Shown here: one piece after another, positions 8,174 through 18,324 of the stretch
How the letters are laid out: the number at the start of each line of letters is the position of its first letter
Position numbering within the stretch: the first letter of the stretch is position 1
Assembly: GCF_030811835.1 (NCBI RefSeq)
Contig: NZ_JAUSRO010000006.1
Location: 186,001 to 250,000 of the forward strand
DNA from: Variovorax ginsengisoli
GTDB taxonomy: Bacteria; Pseudomonadota; Gammaproteobacteria; Burkholderiales; Burkholderiaceae_C
Direction: 5' to 3'
DNA length: 64,000 bases
Made by a program: the position numbers and the translations under genes
The notes under the pieces: generated by a model
Database searches by the model: none
What the model saw: the letters and a program-made list of their open reading frames with translations, nothing else
What the model was told of the DNA's origin: nothing

Positions 8174-9874
8174 TCACATGCGCATGACGGGACCATTGAC
8201 CTGCTGCGCGGCTTGTTGCAGTTGGGCCTGCTGCTGTGCGGCCCATTGCTCCTGCCGGTCGACGGTTGCGACCGCTTCGGCGCGCGCCTCGCGTCCCGGT
8301 GGTAGATCGGCCAAGATCTGGATCATCTTGCGGAAGGACGCGTCGTCGCCCGACTGCGCGGCCGCGAGCATGCGGTCCAGATAGATGGAGAAGTCGGCTG
8401 TGGGCGAGAGCTCCCGCTGTGCGTGTGGCGCGCCGGGAGAAGGCGAGACTTCATGATCATGCGGGTCGCCGGATTTCGCCGGGGACGATCCCGTGGCGCC
8501 GGGAATCACCGGCACGTGCTGGTGGCTGTTGGGCGTGCCAGGCGGGGTGTCGGTGTGATCGAAATGATGCGGGACCGGTGGCAACTGGCTGGTGTCGTTG
8601 TAGGGCTGCGGCGTACCGGGGTCTTTTCCGATGGTGATGCCGTTGCGCTCCATCAGGTCTTCGCGCAGCCCCAGGCGAGACATGTCGACCTGCATGTTTG
8701 GCCTGTGGCCGTTGACCGGCTGGGCGAAGTCGAGTTCTGCATTGATGGCGGCGCCCATCGCAATGGCACCGTAGTAGTTGCGGTAGTCGGAGTCGCCGTG
8801 AAAGCCGATGCCAGTGGTTTGGTTCTCCGGTGCGCCGGGTGTGCCTTTGGGCGGCTTGTCGAAGTAATACTGCCCCGCCGCAGCAATGTTTGCGGGGGTT
8901 GGTGAAAGGGTGGCGTCGGGGTTGAAGGTCAGGCCAGAGCGGGGTTGAGCTGATTTGATAGCTTTGTTTAGTTCAACGAAATCGAGAACTCTGGAATTCT
9001 CGGTTTTCAACATTTCACCGAGCCCAGCTGATGGCGTTATTTGGCGCTGCCGACTCAACAACGCATTCCATCCCGCAATTTGGGCGCTGGCCTCATCCTC
9101 GCGAGAAGCTTGAATCAGCTTGCCGATAGGTTCGGTGTAGTCGTGCGCGAGGCGGTTGCTTTGGGCGATCTGTCGAGTCTCGGTGTCGAGAGAGCGATAG
9201 GCTTCGATCGACGCAGCATGATTGAAGGCGTGCTGGACTTCATGGCCCAATACGAAGGTCATGTCGGCTGAACCGAATTTGGCGAATTGATCTGGTGGCA
9301 CCGCCAAACTGCTCGGCGGCAGACTCATGGTCTTGGTATTGCCGTTGTAGGTACCGCCGGCCACTGTGCCACTTAGCGGCGTAAAGTGCTGCAAAGGCGC
9401 TTCCTGTCCAGGCTCTGGCGGCGTAACCGCCTTCTTTATCTCCTGCGCCAGCACCGGTGAGCCGTTGATGGTCGATTGCAGGTTGTCCACCATCCCCTGC
9501 GTGACCGGACGGCGGAGCTTGCTGGCGCAATCGTCGTAGTCGCTTTGGGCAAAGCGCAATGACAAGTCTTGCAGACGCAGCGTCGCGCTCAAGTCTGCAC
9601 TGGCTGCTGTGCCAGTGGGCGCAAAACTGCTGGACGGCAATGTCACGACGCCGGAAGCCTTGTCATACGTGCCAGCCAGATTTGGCTGGACACCAGCCTG
9701 CGACAGCGCAAAGCCCTTGAGGTGACCGTCGGTAGCGGCTTGGCTCAAGTGCTCCTGCAAGCGGGCATCGCTGGCAATGGCAGCACGCAGTTGCGCTTCG
9801 TGCGCGGGGGTGAGGCCAGGTTGGGCGGCGAATTGGGCAAGGGCCGCTTGTAGCTGGGAATTGGGGTTCGCCAT
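8174..9874 (-). CDS. Putative secreted HExxH metallopeptidase effector
   Basis: A 566-residue protein without a signal peptide. Residues 1-60 are a helical module (SQLQAALAQFAAQ...). Around 70-220 lies a peptidase-like domain with FVLGHEVQHAFNH: HEVQH at 211-215, H219, and a later SREDEASAQ (257-265) that could give a glutamate zinc ligand. A GDSDYRNYYGAIAMG segment follows, then a proline/histidine-rich linker (about 430-485) and a Q-rich C-terminus. This layout fits antibacterial effectors delivered by type IV or type VI secretion. The start lies three bases after the upstream stop (TAA CCC ATG), so it is coupled to the lipoprotein-containing gene. Function as a toxin is inference. Confidence 0.65.
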   Translation of the reverse strand: MANPNSQLQAALAQFAAQPGLTPAHEAQLRAAIASDARLQEHLSQAATDGHLKGFALSQAGVQPNLAGTYDKASGVVTLPSSSFAPTGTAASADLSATLRLQDLSLRFAQSDYDDCASKLRRPVTQGMVDNLQSTINGSPVLAQEIKKAVTPPEPGQEAPLQHFTPLSGTVAGGTYNGNTKTMSLPPSSLAVPPDQFAKFGSADMTFVLGHEVQHAFNHAASIEAYRSLDTETRQIAQSNRLAHDYTEPIGKLIQASREDEASAQIAGWNALLSRQRQITPSAGLGEMLKTENSRVLDFVELNKAIKSAQPRSGLTFNPDATLSPTPANIAAAGQYYFDKPPKGTPGAPENQTTGIGFHGDSDYRNYYGAIAMGAAINAELDFAQPVNGHRPNMQVDMSRLGLREDLMERNGITIGKDPGTPQPYNDTSQLPPVPHHFDHTDTPPGTPNSHQHVPVIPGATGSSPAKSGDPHDHEVSPSPGAPHAQRELSPTADFSIYLDRMLAAAQSGDDASFRKMIQILADLPPGREARAEAVATVDRQEQWAAQQQAQLQQAAQQVNGPVMRM

Positions 9875-10561
9875 GGGTTATCTGACGGCGATGGATTGCA
9901 CGCAGGCATGGCGCAGCTTTTCGTCTGGGGCATCCGCTTCGCGCCAACGGGTTATCTGCACCACGACGCTTTTGCGCGCAAAAAAATAAACTGGAAGGCG
10001 CCGGAAATTAGGTGGAGGCGTTTCGAGGAGCCCGGTATTTTCATTGCGACGGGGCGGCAACGTCGGATACGTTTCGTACTGGGCCATGTCCTCCCGTTCC
10101 TGAAATCCCATGTCCTTTAGCGCCGTCACGTAAGCGTCGTAGTCCATCGCGCAGACTGGGGTCATTCTTGCGGAGTCATCGTCGTTGAGGAACTGATAGG
10201 TAACGCCCTTCAAATTCGGAGAGCGAAGATTGTTGTGGTAATCAATGCCGTAGTACCACCCCGACGGCGGTAGATGAACCGTGAAAGAGTAGAGATCCCC
10301 AGCAGGTGCATACGCCATGCGAAGTTGGGTTACCCTTCGCACCCGCTCCAACGATAACTCGTCGAAAGAGTTGAGACTGTCGATCAGCTTGAGCATCCGT
10401 CGCCCCATCTCTTCCGGCGTTAAGTCGGGGTATTCGTCGAGCATGTGGGGGCGGTAGGTTTCTGTGGAGGTGTTCATGGGTTTTGGTTCTTCGGGTGTCG
10501 GTGCCGGGAATTGGGCGCAGGCGGCCAACACCAGTGCTGCAAAGATTGGAAGGGTGAGCTT
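9101..10561 (-). repeat. Tandem cassette duplication, downstream copy
   Basis: Downstream unit of the duplication: lipoprotein domain without its first six or so codons (9878-10561), then the effector's first 258 codons (9101-9874). Only this unit continues into a full effector C-terminus at 8174-9100. Confidence 0.7.
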
Positions 10562-11362
10562 GCGCGAACCCCGAATCAGTCTCTCGATGGGTCCGGTGTA
10601 GTCATGCGCCAGGCTGTTGCTCTGGGCGATCTGCAAGGCCTCGGTGTTAAAGGACTGGCTGGCCGTAGTCATGCCGGCATGGTTGAAGGCATGCTGGGTT
10701 TCATGACCCAGCACGAAGGTCATGTCGACCGAATTGAATCGAGACGAAGGTACTGCCAAACTGCTCGGCGGCAAGCTCATGGTCTTGGTATCGCCGTCGT
10801 AGGTGCCGCCGGCCACCGTGCCGCTGAGCGGCGCAAAGTGCTGCAAGGGTGCTGCCTGCCCCGGCCCCGGTGGCGTGACCGCCTTCTTCATCTCCTGCGC
10901 CAGTGTTGGCGAGCCATTGATGGTCGACTGCAGGTTGTTCACCATCTCCTGCGTGACCGGAAGGCGGAGCTTGCTGACAGGGTCGTCGTAGTCGCTCTGG
11001 GCAAAGCGCAGAGCCATATCCTGCAAGCGCAATACTGCGCTCAAGTCTGCGCCGGCAGTTGTGCCGGTGGGCGCAAAACTGTTGGATGGCAGGGTCACGA
11101 CGCCGGAAGCCTTGTCATACGTGCCGGTCAGATTCGGCTGGGCACCAGCCTGCGACAGCGTAAAGCCCTTAAGGTGGCCATCGACAGCGGCCTGGTTCAA
11201 GTGCTCCAGCAACCGGGCATCGCTGGCTATAGTGGCACGCAGTTGCGCTTCGTGCGCGGGGGTGATGCCAGGTTGGGCGGTGAATTGAGCGAGGGCCGTC
11301 TGTAGCTGGGAATTGGGGGGTTGCCATCGTTTATCTGACGGCGATGGATTGCACGCAGGCAT
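9878..11362 (-). CDS. Chimeric gene: truncated effector copy fused to immunity-like lipoprotein
   Basis: A single 494-codon frame made of two homologous neighbours. Residues 14-267 match the first 258 residues of the effector downstream at 8174-9874, including the zinc motif LGHETQHAFNH (220-224, 228). At R267/K268 (base 10561) it switches in frame to the lipoprotein encoded at 11331-12041, keeping its lipobox LAAC (279-282), now internal. The effector half lacks the SREDEASAQ segment and everything after it. The ancestral effector ATG is out of frame because of a one-base change near 11315, so this frame can start only inside the upstream lipoprotein gene (11362). It is probably a decayed copy, though a membrane-inserted fusion protein is possible. 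Confidence 0.7.
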   Translation of the reverse strand: MPACNPSPSDKRWQPPNSQLQTALAQFTAQPGITPAHEAQLRATIASDARLLEHLNQAAVDGHLKGFTLSQAGAQPNLTGTYDKASGVVTLPSNSFAPTGTTAGADLSAVLRLQDMALRFAQSDYDDPVSKLRLPVTQEMVNNLQSTINGSPTLAQEMKKAVTPPGPGQAAPLQHFAPLSGTVAGGTYDGDTKTMSLPPSSLAVPSSRFNSVDMTFVLGHETQHAFNHAGMTTASQSFNTEALQIAQSNSLAHDYTGPIERLIRGSRKLTLPIFAALVLAACAQFPAPTPEEPKPMNTSTETYRPHMLDEYPDLTPEEMGRRMLKLIDSLNSFDELSLERVRRVTQLRMAYAPAGDLYSFTVHLPPSGWYYGIDYHNNLRSPNLKGVTYQFLNDDDSARMTPVCAMDYDAYVTALKDMGFQEREDMAQYETYPTLPPRRNENTGLLETPPPNFRRLPVYFFARKSVVVQITRWREADAPDEKLRHACVQSIAVR

Positions 11363-12023
11363 GGCGCAGTTTTTCGTCCGGAGCGTCTGCTTCGCGCCAA
11401 CGGGTGATCTGCACCACCACGTTTTTGCGCGTAAAAAAATAAACGGGTAGTCGCCGGAACTTGGGTGGAGGTGTTTCGAGGAGCTCTGTCCGCTCGTTGA
11501 GACGGGGCGGCAACGTCGGATAGGTTTCGTATTGGGCCATGCCCTCTTGTTCCTCGAAACCCATGCCCGTTAGCGCTGTCACGTAGGCGTTGTAGTCCAT
11601 CGCGCAGACCGGCGTCATTTCTGCAGACTCGTTCTTGTTGTTGAATCGATAGGTGACACCCTTCAAGCCCGGAGCTCGAGGGGTGTTGTCATAGTCGAAA
11701 ACATAGTACCAGCCCCATGTTGGCAGGTTCATCCCAAAAGCGTACGACGTCCCTGAGGACATTTCGTGCAACGGCAGCCGCATCACCTCCCGCACCCTTT
11801 CCAACGACAACTCGTCGAGTAACTTAATGCTGTCGATCAGCTTGAGCATTCGCCGTCCCAACTCTTCCGGCGTGAAATCAGGGTATTCGTCCAATGTGTG
11901 AGGACGGTAGGTTCCTGCAGACATGGCCACGGGCGGGATGACTTTGGTTGAGGTCGGCGGGGGCGGGAACTGGGTGCACGCACCCAAGGTGAACGCCGCA
12001 ACGATCGGGACGGCAAGACTCCG
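10562..12023 (-). repeat. Tandem cassette duplication, upstream copy
   Basis: Upstream unit of a tandem duplication: lipoprotein gene followed by the 5' 258 codons of the effector gene. It matches the unit at 9101-10561 along its length at protein level, and the intercistronic junction (AGA TAA then three bases then ATG GC) is conserved. The boundary with the downstream unit at 10561/10562 is the fusion point of the chimeric gene. Confidence 0.7.
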
Positions 12024-12041
12024 AACCATCTGAAATATCAT
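11331..12041 (-). CDS. Putative immunity lipoprotein
   Basis: A 236-residue lipoprotein starting at the ATG 12041 (MIFQMVRSLAVPIVAAF) with lipobox LGAC (19-22), preceded by a GGGAGG ribosome site. The mature domain (TYRPHTLDEYPDFTPEELGRRMLKLIDS ... IAVR) belongs to no family I recognise and is nearly repeated in the C-terminal half of the neighbouring chimeric gene. Its position directly upstream of an effector-like gene with overlapping or abutting ends is the arrangement known for immunity proteins of type IV secretion effectors in Xanthomonadales. The immunity role is inferred from context only. A frame extending upstream to 12167 is open but not preferred. Confidence 0.65.
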   Translation of the reverse strand: MIFQMVRSLAVPIVAAFTLGACTQFPPPPTSTKVIPPVAMSAGTYRPHTLDEYPDFTPEELGRRMLKLIDSIKLLDELSLERVREVMRLPLHEMSSGTSYAFGMNLPTWGWYYVFDYDNTPRAPGLKGVTYRFNNKNESAEMTPVCAMDYNAYVTALTGMGFEEQEGMAQYETYPTLPPRLNERTELLETPPPKFRRLPVYFFTRKNVVVQITRWREADAPDEKLRHACVQSIAVR

Positions 12042-12072
12042 GGCGACGCCGCCTCCCTTGCCTGGCTTTGCT

Positions 12073-12170
12073 TTATCCGAGGCGCCTGCGGGTGATGGAC
12101 TCCAACCAGGCGTGTGAAGCAGCTTTTTTAGCAGGCGCGTTGGCTTCACGCTCGAGATGACCCGCACGCT
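12073..12170 (-). pseudogene. Possible remnant of a third immunity lipoprotein, C-terminal end
   Basis: Read on the - strand in a frame ending at TAA 12073-12075, this stretch encodes EREANAPAKKAASHAWLES followed by ITRRRLG. It aligns with the C-termini of the two neighbouring lipoproteins (WREADAPDEKLRHACVQS then IAVR): R-E-A-x-A-P, K, H-A and S-I-x-x-R are shared with one extra residue. It is only about 30 codons long and has no recognisable upstream part. It suggests that a further, more diverged lipoprotein copy once preceded the cassette. Confidence 0.4.
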
Positions 12171-12335
12171 GACGTCTGGCGTGTGAATTAATCAACGACA
12201 AAGCGCTGGAATCGAGGGGAGGGCGCGAATGGTCGCATTCGCTCTACCAAGCGAATACTGGAAAAGGTACTCAAAACCGCAGGCCACCGCCGCACCTTGG
12301 GAATTCAGGACGGTGGCGCTCCTATGCGTCGACAG

Positions 12336-13343
12336 TTACAGCGGCTTGAAACCGCTGCTCTGGATGATCTTCTCCCAGCCCTGCGTGTAGGTGCGCACGC
12401 GGCCGGCGAACTGGCCCTGCGGTTCATAGCCGACGGTCAGGCCCATGCCGGTGAGCTTGTCCTTGACCTCGGGCATGGCGAGCACCTTCGACAGCGCGTC
12501 GCCGAAGCGGTCGATGACGGGCTGTGGCGTGCCCACGGGCGCGAAGATGCCGTAGTAGGGCAGGTCTTCCAGATTGGCGAAGCCGAGTTCGGTGAAGGTC
12601 GGCACCTGCGGCAGCAGCGCCTGGCGCTTGGCGCCGATGGTGGCGATGATGCGCACCTTGCCCGCCTTGTGGTTCTCGATGAAGTCCGGCACCGACGCGA
12701 TGCCCGCGCTGATCTGGTTGCCCAGCATGTCGGCCGTCATGGGCGCGCTGCCGCGGTACGGCGCCGACTGGATGTCGAGCTTGTACTTGTCGGAGATCAT
12801 CTTCACCAGGAACTCAGGGATGGATGCAGGAGCCGGGATGCCAATGGTTTCCTTGCCGCCGCGTTGCGTGCGGACCCACTTGATGTATTCGTCGAAGCTC
12901 TTGGCGGGCGTGCCGCCCGAGACCGCCAGGACATTGGCGAAGGTCGCGAAGCCGGCCACCGGTACGAAGTCGGCGGCCGGGTTGAAGCCGGGGTTCTTCA
13001 CCACCAGCGGCAGGATGGAGATGGTGTGGTCGTGCGACAGGAAGAAGGTGTGGCCATCCGCCGGCGAGGCCTTGAGCGCCTGCGCGGCGATCTGGCCGCC
13101 GGCGCCTGCGCGGTTTTCCACCACCACCGGCACGCCCAGCTGGTCCTTGAGTTTTTCGCCCAGCGTGCGCGCAATGGCGTCGCTGCCGGCGCCTGCCGGA
13201 AAACCGACCAGGAGCCGCAAGGGCGTGCCGCCCTGCGCAAAGGCCGCAGGCAGTGCGCCAGCCAGCAGGCAGGCACCGAGCGCGCCTGCCATGCCCAGGC
13301 GCCTGAACTTGCGGAAGGAAGAGGAATTCTTTGATGCAGACAT
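12336..13343 (-). CDS. Bug family tripartite tricarboxylate transporter substrate-binding protein
   Basis: A 335-residue periplasmic binding protein of the TctC/Bug family. The signal peptide covers about residues 14-37 (LGMAGALGACLLAGALPAAFAQ). The mature protein begins PLRLLVGFPAGAGSDAIARTLGEKL, the usual carboxylate-binding loop, and has VVENRAGAGGQIAAQALKASPADGHT. ATG 13343 is chosen because it gives a normal signal peptide; a longer frame from 13418 is less likely. No TctA/TctB membrane genes are adjacent. The ligand is unknown, usually an organic acid. Confidence 0.9.
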   Translation of the reverse strand: MSASKNSSSFRKFRRLGMAGALGACLLAGALPAAFAQGGTPLRLLVGFPAGAGSDAIARTLGEKLKDQLGVPVVVENRAGAGGQIAAQALKASPADGHTFFLSHDHTISILPLVVKNPGFNPAADFVPVAGFATFANVLAVSGGTPAKSFDEYIKWVRTQRGGKETIGIPAPASIPEFLVKMISDKYKLDIQSAPYRGSAPMTADMLGNQISAGIASVPDFIENHKAGKVRIIATIGAKRQALLPQVPTFTELGFANLEDLPYYGIFAPVGTPQPVIDRFGDALSKVLAMPEVKDKLTGMGLTVGYEPQGQFAGRVRTYTQGWEKIIQSSGFKPL

Positions 13344-13431
13344 GGGACGAATCCAGGGAAAAAGAGTAGTTTGTACGAGCAATATCAATGCCACGGCACA
13401 GGTTTTTTGGACGGCCAACGCCAGGAATCCT

Positions 13432-13459
13432 CTTGAACGGATGTGACCGCGCCCAATAT
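13432..13459 (+). promoter_or_regulatory. Sigma-32 (RpoH) heat-shock promoter of clpB
   Basis: CTTGAA at 13432-13437 and CCCAATAT at 13452-13459 are separated by 14 bases, close to the sigma-32 consensus CTTGAA-N13-17-CCCCATnT. It lies about 44 bases upstream of the clpB start, which is a standard RpoH target. Confidence 0.75.
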
Positions 13460-13502
13460 GAAACCCAACATCGAAGCGTGACGCTTCCGGAGGCTACATC
13501 AC

Positions 13503-16124
<2,622 letters not shown>

Positions 16125-16130
16125 GGAAAG

Positions 16131-16454
16131 ATGTTCAATTTTCTACTTCGAGTCATCCTGTTCCTGCTCGGCCTGGTGTTCGCCGCGAGCCTGCTGTGCG
16201 CGGTGCTGCTGCTGGGTGCCGTCTGGGCCTTGCGCGCGGGCTGGGCGCGCCTGACTGGCAAACCCGTCACGCCGTGGGTGATGCGTTTCGATCCGCGCCA
16301 TGGTTTCAACCGCTTCAACGCGGCCAGCCGTCCAGCCGAACCCACTGCATCCGACGTGGCCAATGCAAGGGCGCGCGGTGAGTCGGTGCGCAGCCCGGTC
16401 GTCGCTTTGGGCGGTGCCGAGGATGTGACCGACGTTTCGGTCAAGCCCCGTTAG
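16131..16454 (+). CDS. Small membrane protein downstream of clpB
   Basis: A 107-residue protein with one long hydrophobic segment at about residues 4-36 (FLLRVILFLLGLVFAASLLCAVLLLGAVWAL), enough for one long or two short membrane helices. A cytoplasmic tail follows with no recognised motif. It begins 6 bases after the clpB stop with AAGG in front, so it is probably co-transcribed and heat-inducible. I know no assigned function. Confidence 0.75.
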   Translation: MFNFLLRVILFLLGLVFAASLLCAVLLLGAVWALRAGWARLTGKPVTPWVMRFDPRHGFNRFNAASRPAEPTASDVANARARGESVRSPVVALGGAEDVTDVSVKPR

Positions 16455-16533
16455 CTGACTGCGACTTGCCGCCTCGGCAATCCCTGGTGGGGTGGGCGAT
16501 TCACGGCGAGAATGCCGTCGCAGGTGCCCTCCC

Positions 16534-17451
16534 ATGAATACCAGATTTGTCGAAGCCTTTCTCTGGGCCGCGCGGCTAGGCAGTTTCCGTGCGGCCAGCG
16601 ATCGCCTGCACATCACGCAGGCGGCCGTATCCAACCGTGTGGCTTCGCTCGAAGAGGACATCGGCGCTCGCCTGTTCGAGCGCGATGGGCGGGAATTGCG
16701 GCTGACGCCGGTGGGCGTGCGGCTCATGGACTATGGCGAACGCCTGCTCGAGCTTCGGCGCGAGATCGTTTCGCTGGGCCGTCCTCGCGCCGACTTGCTG
16801 GGCCTGGTGCGCATCGGTGCCATTGAAACGGTGGTGCACACCTGGTTGCTGGGTTTCCTGACCAACCTGCGTTCCACTTACCCGGGCATCGAGGTGCAGT
16901 TGACCTCCGAGACCACGTTCGCGCTGCACCGCGGCCTGCGTGAGGGTGCGCTCGACATTGCGCTGCAGACCGACCATATCGCTGGTGCGGGCATCGTGAG
17001 CACGCCATGCCTACCCATGCCCATGGGCTGGGTGGGGCCGCAAGGCGCGGAGCCGGCACAGACCGTCGAGCAACTGCTGCGCCAGCCGGTGTTGACCATG
17101 AGCCCTGGCTCGCAGCCGCACGAAGCGCTCAAGAACCTGTATCGCGCGGTGGGTATCCCGCTGGGCAAGGTGCACTGCGTGAGTTCCATTTCGGCATTGG
17201 CACGATTGGTGAAGTCGGGCTTTGGCAATGCCCTGGTGCCGCTGCCGCCGGTGTTCGAGTACGTGGCCAGCGGCGATCTGCGCATCATCGAATGCGACGC
17301 GCTGATCTCGCCGCAGCGGCTGGTGGTGAGCCATCTGGAAGCTGCCGACTCCGATGTCATTCGCCTCGTCGCGGAGCTGGCATGCCGCGCGTCCGACCAG
17401 TTCACGGCCTCTGCGTTTGCACCAACCTGGAGCGGCAGTTCAGAGGGTTAA
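16534..17451 (+). CDS. LysR family transcriptional regulator
   Basis: A 305-residue LysR regulator with N-terminal winged helix (FLWAARLGSFRAASDRLHITQAAVSNRVASLEEDIGARLFERDG) and a two-lobed effector-binding domain. The ATG at 16534 matches the family start; the upstream 14 in-frame codons are not conserved. It lies directly upstream of, and on the same strand as, the transport/amidase genes from 17593 on, so it probably regulates them. The co-inducer is unknown. Confidence 0.93.
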   Translation: MNTRFVEAFLWAARLGSFRAASDRLHITQAAVSNRVASLEEDIGARLFERDGRELRLTPVGVRLMDYGERLLELRREIVSLGRPRADLLGLVRIGAIETVVHTWLLGFLTNLRSTYPGIEVQLTSETTFALHRGLREGALDIALQTDHIAGAGIVSTPCLPMPMGWVGPQGAEPAQTVEQLLRQPVLTMSPGSQPHEALKNLYRAVGIPLGKVHCVSSISALARLVKSGFGNALVPLPPVFEYVASGDLRIIECDALISPQRLVVSHLEAADSDVIRLVAELACRASDQFTASAFAPTWSGSSEG

Positions 17452-17457
17452 CCCTCT
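17442..17457. promoter_or_regulatory. 16-bp perfect palindrome at end of lysR gene
   Basis: AGAGGGTTAACCCTCT is perfectly self-complementary and spans the stop codon of the LysR gene, about 135 bases before the next gene. A second short inverted repeat, TGTGCC-TGC-GGCACA, lies at 17498-17512. The palindrome has no loop and no following T run, so it looks more like a protein-binding site than a terminator. Confidence 0.4.
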
Positions 17458-17592
17458 TGAACGTGCATTTTCGCCCCAGGAAGAGGCCAGTAATTCTTGT
17501 GCCTGCGGCACAGAAAAACTCGTTTGTGACAGTGCCACCCCGCGACGGAAGATCGCGCCTTCATTTCTCGAAGGCCCGCCTGATCTTCCGCC

Positions 17593-18279
17593 ATGACCCC
17601 TCTGGACACTTCCCTCCCTGACACCGATGCAGCCGCCGCGAATGGACTGCTGTTCGTCGCTTCCGACGTCGATGCCGACGACGATGCTGATTTCAACCGC
17701 TGGTACGACCAGGAACATGTGGAAGAACGGGTGCGTATTCCGGGTTTCCTGTCTGGCGCACGCTACACGTCGCTCGAAGGCGGCCGCAAATACCTCGGCT
17801 TGTACCGCACCCAATCGTTGGCCGTGTTCCGCTCGCCCGACTACCGCGCGGCTTTCGAGAAGCAGACGCCGTGGTCGGTGGCCAACCTCGACCGCATGCG
17901 CCAGCCGATCCGTCGTGTCTGCGCAGTGCGCGCCGTCACGGGCTTGGGCAGCGGCAGCCATGCGGTCGTGTTGCCCCTCCCGATGGCCGCCGATACCGAA
18001 GCGCTGGTGGCCCGGGCTGCACGCATCGGCAAGGCGCTCACCGAGCAGGCAGGCTTTGTGCAGTCCTACCTGCTCGTGCCCGACACCGCATTGAGCACGC
18101 CATTGCCGCGCGAATCGACCGAAGGCCGCGTGCTGCAGCCGATGCTGGTGATCGAGACGAGCAGCGCCGCCGCCGCATGCACCGCGCGGACCACGGCCGC
18201 CGTGGCCTTCGATGCCGACCCAGCCACCGGCTGGCTGCTCGCACTCGGCTGGAAGCTGAGCGCGGCCGAGCTGCGCTGA
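17593..18279 (+). CDS. Dimeric alpha-beta barrel-like protein of unknown function
   Basis: A 228-residue cytoplasmic protein. Residues 18-85 (GLLFVASDVDADDDADFNRWYDQEHVEERVRIPGF) resemble the ferredoxin-like half of dimeric alpha-beta barrel proteins, in which a conserved WYDxEHxxxR motif lines a small-molecule pocket. A second similar half follows. It is the first gene of the MHS transporter-DUF2848-amidase run, so it may process the same substrate. No more specific function is supported. Confidence 0.65.
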   Translation: MTPLDTSLPDTDAAAANGLLFVASDVDADDDADFNRWYDQEHVEERVRIPGFLSGARYTSLEGGRKYLGLYRTQSLAVFRSPDYRAAFEKQTPWSVANLDRMRQPIRRVCAVRAVTGLGSGSHAVVLPLPMAADTEALVARAARIGKALTEQAGFVQSYLLVPDTALSTPLPRESTEGRVLQPMLVIETSSAAAACTARTTAAVAFDADPATGWLLALGWKLSAAELR

Positions 18280-18324
18280 TCTTTCAGTCTTGTCCTTCCG
18301 ACTTCACCGAACAAAGGTATTGCG

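Noticed and set aside
8174-9874. Assignment of the effector to a named XVIPCD or type VI effector family
   Set aside because: The Q-rich C-terminus is suggestive, but the conserved XVIPCD core motifs are not visible by eye and no PAAR, VgrG or T4SS gene is in the window.
12042-12167. N-terminal extension of the immunity lipoprotein to the ATG at 12167
   Set aside because: It would bury the lipobox 64 residues into the protein, and the region encodes a lipoprotein-like remnant in another frame.
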